Origin: Prosthecobacter debontii
GTDB taxonomy: Bacteria; Verrucomicrobiota; Verrucomicrobiia; Verrucomicrobiales; Akkermansiaceae
DNA length: 64,000 bases
Assembly: GCA_945862245.1 (NCBI GenBank)
Contig: CAMAXN010000007.1
Location: 1-64,000, forward strand
Reading direction: 5' to 3'
Under the pieces are notes generated by a model. The model was given only the letters and a program-made list of their open reading frames with translations. It was not told the DNA's origin and made no database searches. Numbering within the stretch: position 1 is the first letter of the stretch; every line of letters starts with the position of its first letter. This document shows positions 20,701-28,138 of the stretch, piece after piece. The position numbers were made by a program, and so were the translations under genes.

Positions 20701-21231
20701 TTCTCCCATCATCCAGAAATTGTCTTTCACGTTGCCATGGACAATCTGAATTTCCGGATCACAACCCGCCGCGCGGAAAAGCTCCGCCCAGATGTCGTAG
20801 GCTTCTTGGTCGAAATTTCCGGGATCGCCCTCCTTGGGCGCATAGACCGAGGCGTAGAGTCGGTGCGCGGGCAGCCCCCAGCGCCCGACGACGAGCTCCC
20901 ACGCCCACGAGATTGCCTCTTTCTTGAAATAGTTCCCGAACGACCAGTTCCCCAGCATCTCGAACATGGTGTGGTGGTAGGTGTCGTAGCCGACATCCTC
21001 CAGGTCGTTGTGCTTGCCGCCCGCGCGGATGCATTTCTGGGTGTCTGCCGCGCGCGGCGGATCGTAAGGGGCTTTCTCGACTCCGAGGAAATACGGCACG
21101 AAGGGGTTCATCCCCGCGTTCGTAAAAAGCAGGCCCGGTGACTGCGGCAGCAGCGAGGCGGAGGGGACGATGGTGTGCTCTTTTTCACGGAAGAAATCGA
21201 GGAAGCTCTGGCGAATCTCGGAAGCAGTCAT
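17791..21231 (-). CDS. alaS: alanyl-tRNA synthetase with in-frame transposase insertion
   Basis: AlaRS charges tRNA-Ala and clears mischarged Ser/Gly. The frame encodes 1146 residues, about 212 more than it would without the insert. Residues 1-414 are the class II catalytic and tRNA-binding part (MTASEIRQSFLDFFREKEH, FTNAGMNPFVPYFLG, KCIRAGGKHNDLEDVG). Residues 415-626 are a foreign Y1 transposase segment. Residues 627 onward resume exactly with ISGEIAFELYDTFGFPIDLTE. The editing domain keeps its zinc ligands (HTATH at 791-795, CGGTH at 900-904) and the C-Ala domain is complete. A heptamer repeat adds a peptide near residue 760. No frameshift or stop is present, so the gene may still be functional; whether the fusion is tolerated, or removed in any way, is unknown. 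Confidence 0.9.
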   Translation of the reverse strand: MTASEIRQSFLDFFREKEHTIVPSASLLPQSPGLLFTNAGMNPFVPYFLGVEKAPYDPPRAADTQKCIRAGGKHNDLEDVGYDTYHHTMFEMLGNWSFGNYFKKEAISWAWELVVGRWGLPAHRLYASVYAPKEGDPGNFDQEAYDIWAELFRAAGCDPEIQIVHGNVKDNFWMMGETGPCGPCSELHVDLTPEGNPVTGRNLVNNDSDLCIEIWNLVFIQYNAEADGSFRELPAKHVDTGMGFERACSIIQGTKGFSDFSKKPSNYATDVFTPLFSKLEELSEKTYTDIYPELGADRSAFSEEMKTAIAFRVIADHLRTLSFSIADGIMPGNNGRNYVLRRILRRAVRYGRQLGFSGEKPFFGALVETLVAEMGGVFPELKNRQDVIEQTLANEESSFNQTLDRGLKRFEEAVGEHTRPRVSHEAPSPHAGPNSQKASEPTYSRRSLPHFERPWGKYMVTFTTLDRDILSDAERSIVLDSILHARKLGQIHLYAACVMPDHVHLLIEPQVKSYDADSNPVFFSLTEILQPIKSVSSHKILKHRRIDLNNENIKHLWEKEWFDRLIRSESDLVEKYKYILGNTVAEKLVENSPDYAWTWCQEFVLGSEPAGDEGVSCDTRGRVCSPISGEIAFELYDTFGFPIDLTELLASELGLEVDMPRFEKLMEQQQERSRAAQKSNIVRALDIFTEAVTEFLGFDNDECEAMILEIHPQEDALFVITDKTVFYAEMGGQAGDTGTLNDIPVTGVQQIGKARALVISQISNFKSQISIGDKVVLRLDTQRRRPIEAHHTATHLLHWALHEVVSKDAAQQGSAVDENRLRFDFNSAAVTSEQVAEMEEMVNGAIKQGLTVSWTEVKHADIKHRTDIMQFFGDKYGDTVRVVQIGGQANQLEGPSMELCGGTHVRNTSEIGLFKIKSEGAIASGVRRIEAACGDAAWNLIRENVERWDVDLKAATEKLKAANVKLSELGGEPLSVNEFPHIMGAMLVERADIAELNATFAHGMRTLEETKEAAIEAEKRIKKIQSAQAAALADESLAELIALGKPIVVSFESDASLLQELQNGLKKKNFPGPALLIVDDGEKLHLAVHCGADALASGLKAGDLLRDLAALAGGKGGGKPDQARGAAPDRGKLEEIKATMMAKIEA
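18921..18955. repeat. heptamer repeat inside alaS
   Basis: Five consecutive 7-bp units of the TTGAGAT type (TTGAGAT, TTGAGAT, TTAAAAT, TTGAAAT, TTGAGAT). On the coding strand they are translated as the peptide ISQISNFKSQIS in the linker just before the editing-domain DTQRR motif. AT-rich composition contrasts sharply with the GC-rich gene. Confidence 0.8.
19355..19403 (+). repeat. left terminal inverted repeat and hairpin pair of the RAYT element
   Basis: The outer 29 bp (19355-19383) match the complement of 19961-19989 at 28 of 29 positions by eye. It contains an outer hairpin CACGCG-CCCC-CGCGTG and, directly inside it, CAGGAGACG-CCCT-CGTCTCCTG (19382-19403), followed by CCGGC. Confidence 0.88.
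19940..19989 (-). repeat. right terminal inverted repeat and hairpin pair of the RAYT element
   Basis: The outer repeat (19961-19989) contains CACGCG-AGGG-CGCGTG. The inner hairpin has a perfect 10-bp stem, GCATGAGGCG-AGGG-CGCCTCATGC (19940-19963), preceded by GCCGG. The inner stem differs from that of the left end, but loop and position are conserved as the complement, which is the REP-pair arrangement. Confidence 0.88.
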
Positions 21232-21265
21232 GGGCGGGGCGGGAAATTGGACAAAGCAAAGGAAA

Positions 21266-21286
21266 CTTTAAACACTAAATTTTAAA
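21266..21286. repeat. heptamer repeat between alaS and glyS
   Basis: Three 7-bp units, CTTTAAA, CACTAAA and TTTTAAA, lie in the divergent intergenic region about 35 bases upstream of alaS. They resemble the other 7-bp-periodic AT-rich repeats in the window. Confidence 0.55.
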
Positions 21287-21449
21287 CTCCAAGGAAGAGT
21301 TTACTGCAAAGGCTGGGCATAAGCTGCGGCGGATTCATATTCTATTACGAAATTGCTGGGTTCGCCGCAGCGATCCCACCCCTTCTTTCTCTTGCCGCTG
21401 CTCAGCTGTTGTGTTTTCCTCCACGTCCCCAGCAGCGGGACATAATCAT

Positions 21450-22820
21450 ATGGCGAACAAGGATGTTACGGACCCAGTGCGGATGGAGAAAATCGTCTCC
21501 CTGTGCAAACGCAGAGGCTTTATTTTTCAGGCGGGTGAGCTTTACGGAGGCCTCAACGGCTGCTGGGACTACGGCCCGCTTGGCACAGAACTTAAGCGTA
21601 ATCTCAAGGACTTCTGGTGGCGCAAAACCGTCCAGGAACGCGACGATGTGCTCGGCATGGACGGTGCAATTTTGACCATGGAGCAAGTCCTGAAGTCCTC
21701 CGGTCACATCGGCGGATTCAGCGATCCGATGGTCGATTGCAAGACCTGCAAAGGTCGCTTCCGTGCCGACAATCTAGAGACCTACGAATGCAAGGAGAAA
21801 CCTAGCGTTTGCCCAGGTGCCTCGCCAAAATGCCAACTCACCGAGCCGCGCGAATTCAACCTCATGCTCCAGACGAACTTTGGAGCCACCGGAGATCAGG
21901 TCGCCTACCTCCGCCCCGAGACCGCGCAATCGATTTTCTGCCAATACAAGAATATCCTCGATTCGAACCGCGTGAAGCTGCCTTTCGGTATTGCCCAGAT
22001 AGGAAAGTCTTTTCGCAACGAGATCAACCCGCGCAACTACACCTTTCGCTCCCGCGAGTTTGAGCAAATGGAAATCGAGTATTTCTGTCACCCGGAAGAC
22101 GGCATGCGACTCACCGACGAGTGGCTGGAAACACGCCTCTGCTTCTATGAAGAAATAGGTATTCCACGTACCAAGCTTCACATTCTTGATGTCCCGGATG
22201 CTGACCGCGCATTCTACTCGAAGAAAACCTACGACATAGAATACGAGTTCCCCTTCGGTATACAGGAATTGGAGGGCGTCGCCTACCGCACGGATTACGA
22301 CCTCGGCGTCCACGCCAAGGGCTCCGGCCGTCCATTGGAATACTTCGACGAGGAAACCAAGGAACGTTTCCTCCCGCACGTCGTCGAGCCGTCCGCCGGC
22401 TGCGACCGCACCGTGCTCGCGCTGATCTGCGAGGCTTTCGATGAAGAGGAACTCGGCACCGACGGCAAGAGCGACATGCGCACCGTCATGCGTTTCATGC
22501 CCTCAATGGCACCCATCAAGGCCGCCATTTTTCCCCTGCTGAAAAAAAACGAAGAGCAAGTCCGCATCGCCCATGAGATACAAAGAAACCTTCAGCAGTG
22601 GATGAACGTCTATTACGACGATAGCGGTGCAGTTGGGCGCCGCTATCGCCGCCAGGACGAGGTCGGTACACCTTTCTGCATCACAATTGATTTCGAGACA
22701 CTTGGCGAGGAAGACCCAGCTCTCAAGGGCACAGTCACGGTTCGCCACCGCGATTCAATGGAGCAAATACGCCTACCCGCAAATGAGCTTCTGCCGTGGC
22801 TTTTAGGTCGTATTCGGTAA
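21450..22820 (+). CDS. glyS: glycyl-tRNA synthetase, dimeric (alpha2) type
   Basis: A 456-aa class II synthetase charging tRNA-Gly. The N-terminus (KIVSLCKRRGFIFQAGELYGGLNGCWDYGPLGTELKRNLKDFWW) is diagnostic for the single-chain glycyl enzyme, and motif 2 (SFRNEINPRNYTFRSREFEQMEIEYF) and motif 3 (EPSAGCDRTVLALICEAFDEE) are intact. An insertion with four Cys (CKTCKGRF ... CKEKPSVCPGASPKC) suggests a zinc-binding lobe. ATG 21450 is chosen over an upstream Met at 21411 because the family N-terminus begins there. It diverges from alaS and heads a rightward run with ferredoxin and DciA-like genes. Confidence 0.95.
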   Translation: MANKDVTDPVRMEKIVSLCKRRGFIFQAGELYGGLNGCWDYGPLGTELKRNLKDFWWRKTVQERDDVLGMDGAILTMEQVLKSSGHIGGFSDPMVDCKTCKGRFRADNLETYECKEKPSVCPGASPKCQLTEPREFNLMLQTNFGATGDQVAYLRPETAQSIFCQYKNILDSNRVKLPFGIAQIGKSFRNEINPRNYTFRSREFEQMEIEYFCHPEDGMRLTDEWLETRLCFYEEIGIPRTKLHILDVPDADRAFYSKKTYDIEYEFPFGIQELEGVAYRTDYDLGVHAKGSGRPLEYFDEETKERFLPHVVEPSAGCDRTVLALICEAFDEEELGTDGKSDMRTVMRFMPSMAPIKAAIFPLLKKNEEQVRIAHEIQRNLQQWMNVYYDDSGAVGRRYRRQDEVGTPFCITIDFETLGEEDPALKGTVTVRHRDSMEQIRLPANELLPWLLGRIR

Positions 22821-22880
22821 ATTGAAGTTGCAAGATACCCCTTCCAAGTGCATCCAACGGGCAGTTAACTTCCTGACAAC

Positions 22881-23117
22881 ATGGCCGATAAAGAAGATAA
22901 GAACGAAGAGAACGTAGGCGGTAAATTCTACGTGGACAGCCAATGTATAGATTGCGATCTCTGCCGCGAGACTGCGCCAAGTAACTTCACGCGTGAGGAC
23001 GACGAGGGATACTCATTCGTATTCAAGCAACCGGAGAACGACGAGGAACACGCCCAATGCCTTGAAGCGATGGAGGGCTGCCCAGTCGAAGCCATCGGCG
23101 ATGATGGAGACAAGTAA
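22881..23117 (+). CDS. single-cluster [4Fe-4S] ferredoxin
   Basis: A 78-aa acidic ferredoxin. One cluster is bound by CIDCDLCRETAP (three Cys) and EGCPVEAIG (fourth Cys), the fused remnant of the second site being degenerate as in short Thermotoga-type ferredoxins. It should shuttle one electron in the cytoplasm; the partner is not clear from context. It sits 60 bases after glyS and only 5 bases before the DciA-like gene, so it is probably in their transcript. Confidence 0.9.
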   Translation: MADKEDKNEENVGGKFYVDSQCIDCDLCRETAPSNFTREDDEGYSFVFKQPENDEEHAQCLEAMEGCPVEAIGDDGDK

Positions 23118-23122
23118 CAGCC

Positions 23123-23509
23123 ATGGCCGCGCCACGGAAAACTAAACCGAATCGGCGCGAGGTCATCCACGAGGAATTAGTCTCCGATTGGCTGGGCTGC
23201 GAAAAACCACTAAATTTTCACAAGAACATCTCAACGGCGGGTGATTGGATCGATGAGATTCTCCGTAAACAGTTTTTTGCCGACAGCCTCGACGAGGAAG
23301 AGGTGAAGGCTGCATGGAAAGAAATTGCCGGGGAATTCATCGGAGCAAATACCGAACCAGTTTCAGCGAAAGAGGGAAACCTCATCTTGCGTGTCACACA
23401 ACCCGCCATGCGCTTCCACCTCGAACAAATGAAGCCGGAGCTACTTCAAAGAATCCGTGAACGCTTCGGTGAGGACAAAATTAAATCTGTTAGGTTTTCG
23501 TTGGGATAA
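23123..23509 (+). CDS. DUF721 / DciA-like protein
   Basis: A 128-aa protein with a basic N-terminus and a DUF721 domain (WKEIAGEFIGANTEPVSAKEGNLILRVTQPAMRFHLEQMKPELLQRIRERFGEDKIKSVRF). DciA, the best-studied DUF721 protein, is the ancestral loader/operator of the replicative helicase DnaB in bacteria lacking DnaC/DnaI. That role is likely here but rests on the domain alone. The gene begins 5 bases after the ferredoxin stop. Confidence 0.8.
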   Translation: MAAPRKTKPNRREVIHEELVSDWLGCEKPLNFHKNISTAGDWIDEILRKQFFADSLDEEEVKAAWKEIAGEFIGANTEPVSAKEGNLILRVTQPAMRFHLEQMKPELLQRIRERFGEDKIKSVRFSLG

Positions 23510-23558
23510 ATTTCTAGGTGTCTTGCCGCCAACCCACAGAGTTGGCATTCAGACGCGG

Positions 23559-23587
23559 TTGATTATACAATATAGGGTTTATATTTT
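23559..23587 (+). promoter_or_regulatory. candidate promoter of the HAD-Nudix/folB pair
   Basis: TTGATT (23559-23564), 17-base AT-rich spacer, TATTTT (23582-23587). The predicted start site is within a few bases of the ATG at 23596, so the transcript could be leaderless. Upstream, CCAAC/GTTGG (23529-23545) forms a small hairpin after the DciA-like gene. Confidence 0.35.
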
Positions 23588-23595
23588 CACAATAT

Positions 23596-24633
23596 ATGTT
23601 CAAAAATCTGATATTCGATTGGTCCGGAACTTTAGTTGACGACATGGGACCAGTGATCGAGGCAACCAACGCCGTCTTGGGAAAATACGGAATCGCACCC
23701 TATAATCGTGAGGGTTTCCGGCGTAACTTTCGGCTGCCTTATCGTGAGTTCTACGCGGAGCTCCTACCCAACGTATCCTTGGAGGAACTGGAGACACATT
23801 TCCGACCTGCCTTCGATGAATCGACTAGTCCTGTGACAATTCTGCCCCACGCCCGTGAAAAATTAGAATGGGCGAGATCGCATGGCCTGCGCATGTTTAT
23901 ACTCACCTCCATGGATGCCACCGCGTTCTCGAGGCAGCTAGACGAGTTCGGCATGCGGCACTATTTCGAGAAAACCTATGCCGGTGTTCTCGACAAACGC
24001 GACCTCATTCACCGCATTATTGAGACTCACTCGCTGGATAAGGAAGAGACTGCGTTGATTGGCGATATGACGCATGATATCGAGACCGCAAAGCATGGAG
24101 GGATCGTTTCCATCGCTGTGCTCACCGGCTACCACCATGCGGAGTTACTCGCGACGGTCAGGCCAGATATCACCGTACCAGATCTCGGGGTGCTAATCAA
24201 AATGTTCGAAAAGCGAAAAGCTGAGCGTCCCATCGCAACCGTCGGTGCTTTAATTCACGACGGGCAAGGCAAAGTGCTAATGATCCGCACCCACAAGTGG
24301 AGTAACCTATGGGGCATTCCCGGAGGCAAAATTGAGCGTGGCGAGAGCTGTGAAAATGCCCTGATACGCGAGATCTGCGAGGAAACTGGTTTGGAGATTT
24401 CCGACATCCGCTTCGCAATGGTTCAGGAATCCATCTTCTCAACTTCATTCATCCGGCCTGAGCATTTCATCCTACTCAACTACATAGCCAAGGCCGAATC
24501 ATACGAAGTCACCCTGAACGAGGAAGCCGAGGAATTCCAGTGGGTAACTATAGAAGAAGCATTTTCCTTGGAATTGAACACGGCAACGATCCAACTTCTC
24601 AATCGCGTAATCAAAGACAAGCTATTGCTATGA
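23596..24633 (+). CDS. HAD phosphatase-Nudix hydrolase fusion
   Basis: A 345-aa two-domain protein. Residues 1 to about 205 form a HAD hydrolase with the nucleophile loop FDWSGTLVDD, motif II LTSMD and motif IV IGDMTHDIE. The second Asp of the usual DxD is Ser. Residues about 212-340 form a Nudix domain with a complete Nudix box (GKIERGESCENALIREICEETGL, residues 244-266). The stop overlaps the start of folB by ATGA. Nudix enzymes remove pyrophosphate from dihydroneopterin triphosphate and a phosphatase must then remove the last phosphate before FolB acts, so this fusion could do both steps. That assignment is inferred from context only; other substrates such as ADP-ribose are possible. Confidence 0.85.
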   Translation: MFKNLIFDWSGTLVDDMGPVIEATNAVLGKYGIAPYNREGFRRNFRLPYREFYAELLPNVSLEELETHFRPAFDESTSPVTILPHAREKLEWARSHGLRMFILTSMDATAFSRQLDEFGMRHYFEKTYAGVLDKRDLIHRIIETHSLDKEETALIGDMTHDIETAKHGGIVSIAVLTGYHHAELLATVRPDITVPDLGVLIKMFEKRKAERPIATVGALIHDGQGKVLMIRTHKWSNLWGIPGGKIERGESCENALIREICEETGLEISDIRFAMVQESIFSTSFIRPEHFILLNYIAKAESYEVTLNEEAEEFQWVTIEEAFSLELNTATIQLLNRVIKDKLLL

Positions 24634-24989
24634 ATACAGGAGATGAAATCGAGATCCGTCGCCTCGCCGTGAAAACGCACATCGGTGTTCCGGATGAAGA
24701 GCGCGCAACTCAACAGACACTTTGGCTTACCATTCGGATGCAACCTTCGCAGGGCTTCTTCGGGCTTCGCGACGATGTTAGAAATACGGTGGATTACTAC
24801 GATGTATCCAAGAAATTAATGGTAGTGGCCATGGAAAAGCCGAGACAACTCATCGAAACCCTCGCCACTGAAATTGCGGAATTTTTACTGACGGAATATC
24901 CCCTCCTCTCTGTGGATGTAGAAGTGGAGAAGCGAATACTCACAAACGCCGATTCAGTTTCTGTGAGGGTCCAGCGCGGCAGAAAATAA
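24630..24989 (+). CDS. folB: dihydroneopterin aldolase
   Basis: A 119-aa tunnelling-fold enzyme converting 7,8-dihydroneopterin to 6-hydroxymethyl-dihydropterin and glycolaldehyde in folate synthesis. Recognised by IRRLAVKTHIGVPDEERATQQTLWLTIRM, TVDYYDVSKKLM and the C-terminal VDVEVEKRILTNADSVSVRV. ATG 24630 overlaps the HAD-Nudix stop (ATGA) and gives the normal family length; the frame is open further upstream but only inside the neighbour. Other fol genes are not in the window. Confidence 0.9.
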   Translation: MNTGDEIEIRRLAVKTHIGVPDEERATQQTLWLTIRMQPSQGFFGLRDDVRNTVDYYDVSKKLMVVAMEKPRQLIETLATEIAEFLLTEYPLLSVDVEVEKRILTNADSVSVRVQRGRK

Positions 24990-25025
24990 GCGGAGGAGGT
25001 TCCTGCTTGTTTGATATGGTGAACT

Positions 25026-26015
25026 CTATGCCGGAATAAGATCTCTCACCGCGTCCCTCTCCTCGAGCAACTCGTTAATCGTGGCATCAATCTTGCACTG
25101 GGAAAATTCGCTGACTGGCACACGCTGCACCACTTCCCATGAGCCATCCGCCTTCGTCCGGATGGGCATTGAGGCCATGATACCTTTCGCGATTCCGTAG
25201 GAGCCGTCCGAGCAGATTGCGACAGAGTACCAATCGCCATCAGGAGTTGGGGTGATAAGGCTTTTAACAGTATCCATCGCGGCATTCGCTGCAGACGCAG
25301 CGGAGGAGGCACCACGTGCAGTGATGATCGCCGCGCCGCGTTGCTGAACCGTTTTGATGAACTCGCCCTCCAACCACGCTGTATCAGCGATAAAATCAGT
25401 GACGGGCTTACCCTTGATCCTTGCATTGGTGAAATCGGGATACTGTGTAGCTGAGTGGTTGCCCCAGATACAGAGGTTCGTCACGTCAGAACAATGTACA
25501 CCGGCCTTCGCCGCAAGCTGGCTCTTGGCGCGATTCTCATCTAGACGGGTCATTGCAAAAAAACGGTCGTTAGGAATACCTTCTGCGTTGTTCATCGCGA
25601 TCAAGGCATTGGTATTGCATGGATTTCCGACAACCAACACGCGAATATCCTTGGCCGCTGAGCGGGCTATGGCTTGCCCTTGTCCCGTAAAAATCTTTCC
25701 GTTGATACCGAGCAGATCCGCACGCTCCATACCCGCCTTACGTGGCACCGAACCGATCAACAGCGCCCAGTTCGCACCCTTGAAACCTTCGTCTAGATCT
25801 GTCGTCGCGATCACCTCATGCAGCAGCGGGAACGCGCAGTCATCCAGTTCCATCACTACGCCTTTTAGAGCAGGAAGACCCGGCTCAATCTCGATCAAGC
25901 GGAGTTTTACGGGTTGGTCCTCGCCGAAGACGAAGCCAGAAGCGATGCGGAAAAGTATGGCGTAGCCGATCTGGCCGGCCGCTCCCGTGATAGATACGGT
26001 AATAGCTGTTTTCAT
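25026..26015 (-). CDS. mdh: malate dehydrogenase
   Basis: A 329-aa NAD-dependent enzyme interconverting malate and oxaloacetate in the TCA cycle. The Rossmann motif is [12 protein letters not shown], the nucleotide/substrate loops include [15 protein letters not shown] and [12 protein letters not shown], the catalytic Asp/Arg are in TRLDENRA, and the catalytic His is in [11 protein letters not shown]. The length and these motifs place it in the cytosolic-type MDH group 2. It converges with folB. Its upstream region holds an 18-bp direct repeat. Confidence 0.96.
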   Translation of the reverse strand: MKTAITVSITGAAGQIGYAILFRIASGFVFGEDQPVKLRLIEIEPGLPALKGVVMELDDCAFPLLHEVIATTDLDEGFKGANWALLIGSVPRKAGMERADLLGINGKIFTGQGQAIARSAAKDIRVLVVGNPCNTNALIAMNNAEGIPNDRFFAMTRLDENRAKSQLAAKAGVHCSDVTNLCIWGNHSATQYPDFTNARIKGKPVTDFIADTAWLEGEFIKTVQQRGAAIITARGASSAASAANAAMDTVKSLITPTPDGDWYSVAICSDGSYGIAKGIMASMPIRTKADGSWEVVQRVPVSEFSQCKIDATINELLEERDAVRDLIPA

Positions 26016-26056
26016 GATATTGATATGATGTACATGTTAATTTATAAACACTTTCT

Positions 26057-26097
26057 CTGGCGAGTGTAAATTGATTTCGCTGGCGAGTGTAAATTGA
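26057..26097. repeat. 18-bp direct repeat upstream of mdh
   Basis: CTGGCGAGTGTAAATTGA occurs perfectly at 26057-26074 and again at 26080-26097, a 23-bp period. It lies about 40 bases upstream of the mdh ATG and just after the stop of the adenylate-kinase-like gene. It could be a pair of regulator sites for mdh or a simple duplication. Confidence 0.85.
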
Positions 26098-26099
26098 AT

Positions 26100-27308
26100 T
26101 CAGCCCCTTCTGATCTTTGAGCCACTGAAGAAAATCGTAATGCGATAAACTAGCTTTAGTCGGGTGCTAATTGCGCCAGTCTTAAGATCAAATTTCTCAG
26201 GTATCTCAAGACGGTGTATGTCCACCATAGCCTGAAAACCTCGCTCCGAGAAGATGTCGATGAGTATGGCGACTGCTAAATTGTCGTGAAAAAGCGTGTC
26301 CTCAGAATTGATCGTTGCCCGCCCAGTGACTGCGTAACGCTTAATGACCGGCATCATTTTTTCTTGGATGAAACCAACCACAGTTCGAAGCAGATCGGGA
26401 TGCTGAACTTGATATCCGTCGAGACGATTCACAAGTTCCTGCCGCGCCTGAAGTATGATCTCATCCGCGAGCGGCATGTGCCGCAAGGTGTCGTAGGTTC
26501 GGGGATCGAGTTCCAGCGAGCTCTGATAATCTAGCTCTCGTATGATATTCTGCCGTACTTCCTCGATGGGGGCTTGGGCATTGATGAAGTGATAGTGGAA
26601 AATCTGCTTCAGAGAAACGAGTGCATCGTAGGTTTTCTCCTTAAATGTGCGATAGCGGTTGCGGGCAAGCTCGAGATCGAAGTCCGTCGCCCTCTCCTCC
26701 TCTAATTCCCCAACTCCGGTTTGCCGCACATCGGCGTTATGAACCAGCGTTTCCCTGCCCCGCTTGAGCTGGCGGGCGATGCTCTCCGCTTCATCCACAA
26801 AAAGCACCATGATGTGAAAAACCGGCTGGCGGTAATGATGCGCCTCCGGACTATCGGAAAAACGCCTGCGCAACATGACCATGCGATCGTAGAGCATTTT
26901 TAGGCACTCCACCTGCACGTTGGTGCGTGGAAAACCGTCCAACACCGCACTGTCGCGGAACTCGGGCTTCAGTAATTTATCGAAGAGTAACCTTAACACC
27001 TCTTCATCACCAACCATACCTCCATCGGCCTTGATTTTTTTGGCCTCAGGAGAATCAAGAAGCTGGCTCATGACGATGGGCTCCGCTGTGATTCCACGGA
27101 CTTTACGGATATAATCTGTATTGGTACCTTTACCCGAACCGGGTGCCCCACCGAGTAAGATCAATTCCTTGGGAAAACGCAGGTTCTCGATGCCGAGCGA
27201 ATCCTCCAACTCCTGCCAGATGCGGTTGAAAATGAGATGCGCATCCTTGATCTCAAGGTCGACGCGTGGTGCATGGGAAGATTTCTGGCTCACAGATAAG
27301 GAAAGCAA
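26100..27308 (-). CDS. adenylate-kinase-like nucleoside monophosphate kinase with long C-terminal extension
   Basis: A 402-aa protein, roughly twice the size of ordinary adenylate kinase. The P-loop LLGGAPGSGKGTNTDYIR, the NMP-binding part and the signature VLDGFPRTNVQVE are present near residues 50-140. The last 200 or so residues, from about 220 on, do not match a kinase lid or other domain I recognise. It should bind ATP and a nucleotide monophosphate, but whether it is the housekeeping Adk is doubtful. It lies immediately upstream of mdh on the same strand, separated by the direct repeat. Confidence 0.8.
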   Translation of the reverse strand: MLSLSVSQKSSHAPRVDLEIKDAHLIFNRIWQELEDSLGIENLRFPKELILLGGAPGSGKGTNTDYIRKVRGITAEPIVMSQLLDSPEAKKIKADGGMVGDEEVLRLLFDKLLKPEFRDSAVLDGFPRTNVQVECLKMLYDRMVMLRRRFSDSPEAHHYRQPVFHIMVLFVDEAESIARQLKRGRETLVHNADVRQTGVGELEEERATDFDLELARNRYRTFKEKTYDALVSLKQIFHYHFINAQAPIEEVRQNIIRELDYQSSLELDPRTYDTLRHMPLADEIILQARQELVNRLDGYQVQHPDLLRTVVGFIQEKMMPVIKRYAVTGRATINSEDTLFHDNLAVAILIDIFSERGFQAMVDIHRLEIPEKFDLKTGAISTRLKLVYRITIFFSGSKIRRG

Positions 27309-27450
27309 AGGGCAGCTGTCCAGATACGTCCAGACAAGTCGAAAATTTTAAAATGCCAGATAATAAGATAAAAAAATGTCTAACCACGGTTGAAAAAGAT
27401 GAACAATGTTTCGGCCTTGGAAAAGTATCTGGTTTTTCTACCATTTGGCT

Positions 27451-28134
27451 ATGCCCGATCCAAGCATCCAATTCTACAACGCTGCCGTGGATGCTATTCA
27501 GGCTGGTCGCCTCGAAGAAGCACTCGCATCGGCAGAAAGCTCCCTTATTTAAAACTCTAAGGATGCCGAAACATGGCAGCTTTATGTGATCATCCTAAAC
27601 GCGCTGGGTCGCGCTGAGGACGCGCAGAAAGCGCTGTGTAATCTCCGTGAACTCGCACTCGACAAGGCGGATGATTTCCTTATCCAAGCTGCGAAAGCCG
27701 CTTCCGACGGAGACCTTTCAGCTGCGGTGGCAAACTATGAATCGGCTCTGGAAACAGGTAGCGATAGGCCGGAGATTTATGCCGGATACGCCCTCACCTT
27801 GATGCAGTTTGAACGGTCAGACGATGCCCTTGCCGCTGCAAGGATAGCGGTTTCCCTCGCCCCGGATGACGCCCGCGCGAATTACGCGCTCGGGCACATC
27901 CTCCGCATCCTTAATGAAGATGATGAGGCGCTCTCTGCTCTGACAAAAGCCGTTATCGCTGAACCCGACCTGATGCTCGCAATGTACGAGCAGGGAATGC
28001 TGTTGTCCGAAAGAAATCGCCACGAAGAGGCCTTAGTAAATTTCACAAGGTTTCTCAAAGCCAACCCAGGTGATCCCAGCGCGGTCCAAGCCATCGAGAG
28101 TATCCATCAAAAAATGCGTATCAAGACCCGTTGA
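27451..28134 (+). pseudogene. TPR protein gene interrupted by an in-frame TAA
   Basis: From ATG 27451 the frame reads MPDPSIQFYNAAVDAIQAG, a TPR-like helix pair, then meets TAA at 27550-27552 and continues in the same frame as NSKDAETWQLYVIILNALGR to a stop at 28134. Without the TAA the product is 227 codons of TPR helices (for example YAGYALTLMQFERSDDALAAARIAVSLAPDDARANYALG). The match of helix periodicity across the TAA argues that a sense codon mutated. A shorter product could restart at GTG 27586. So this is a recent pseudogene, a read-through case or a sequence error. Confidence 0.75.
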
Positions 28135-28138
28135 AGAT

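Noticed and set aside
21232-21449. T-box or glycine riboswitch between alaS and glyS
   Set aside because: No T-box consensus or tandem aptamer pattern seen; only the short heptamer repeat.
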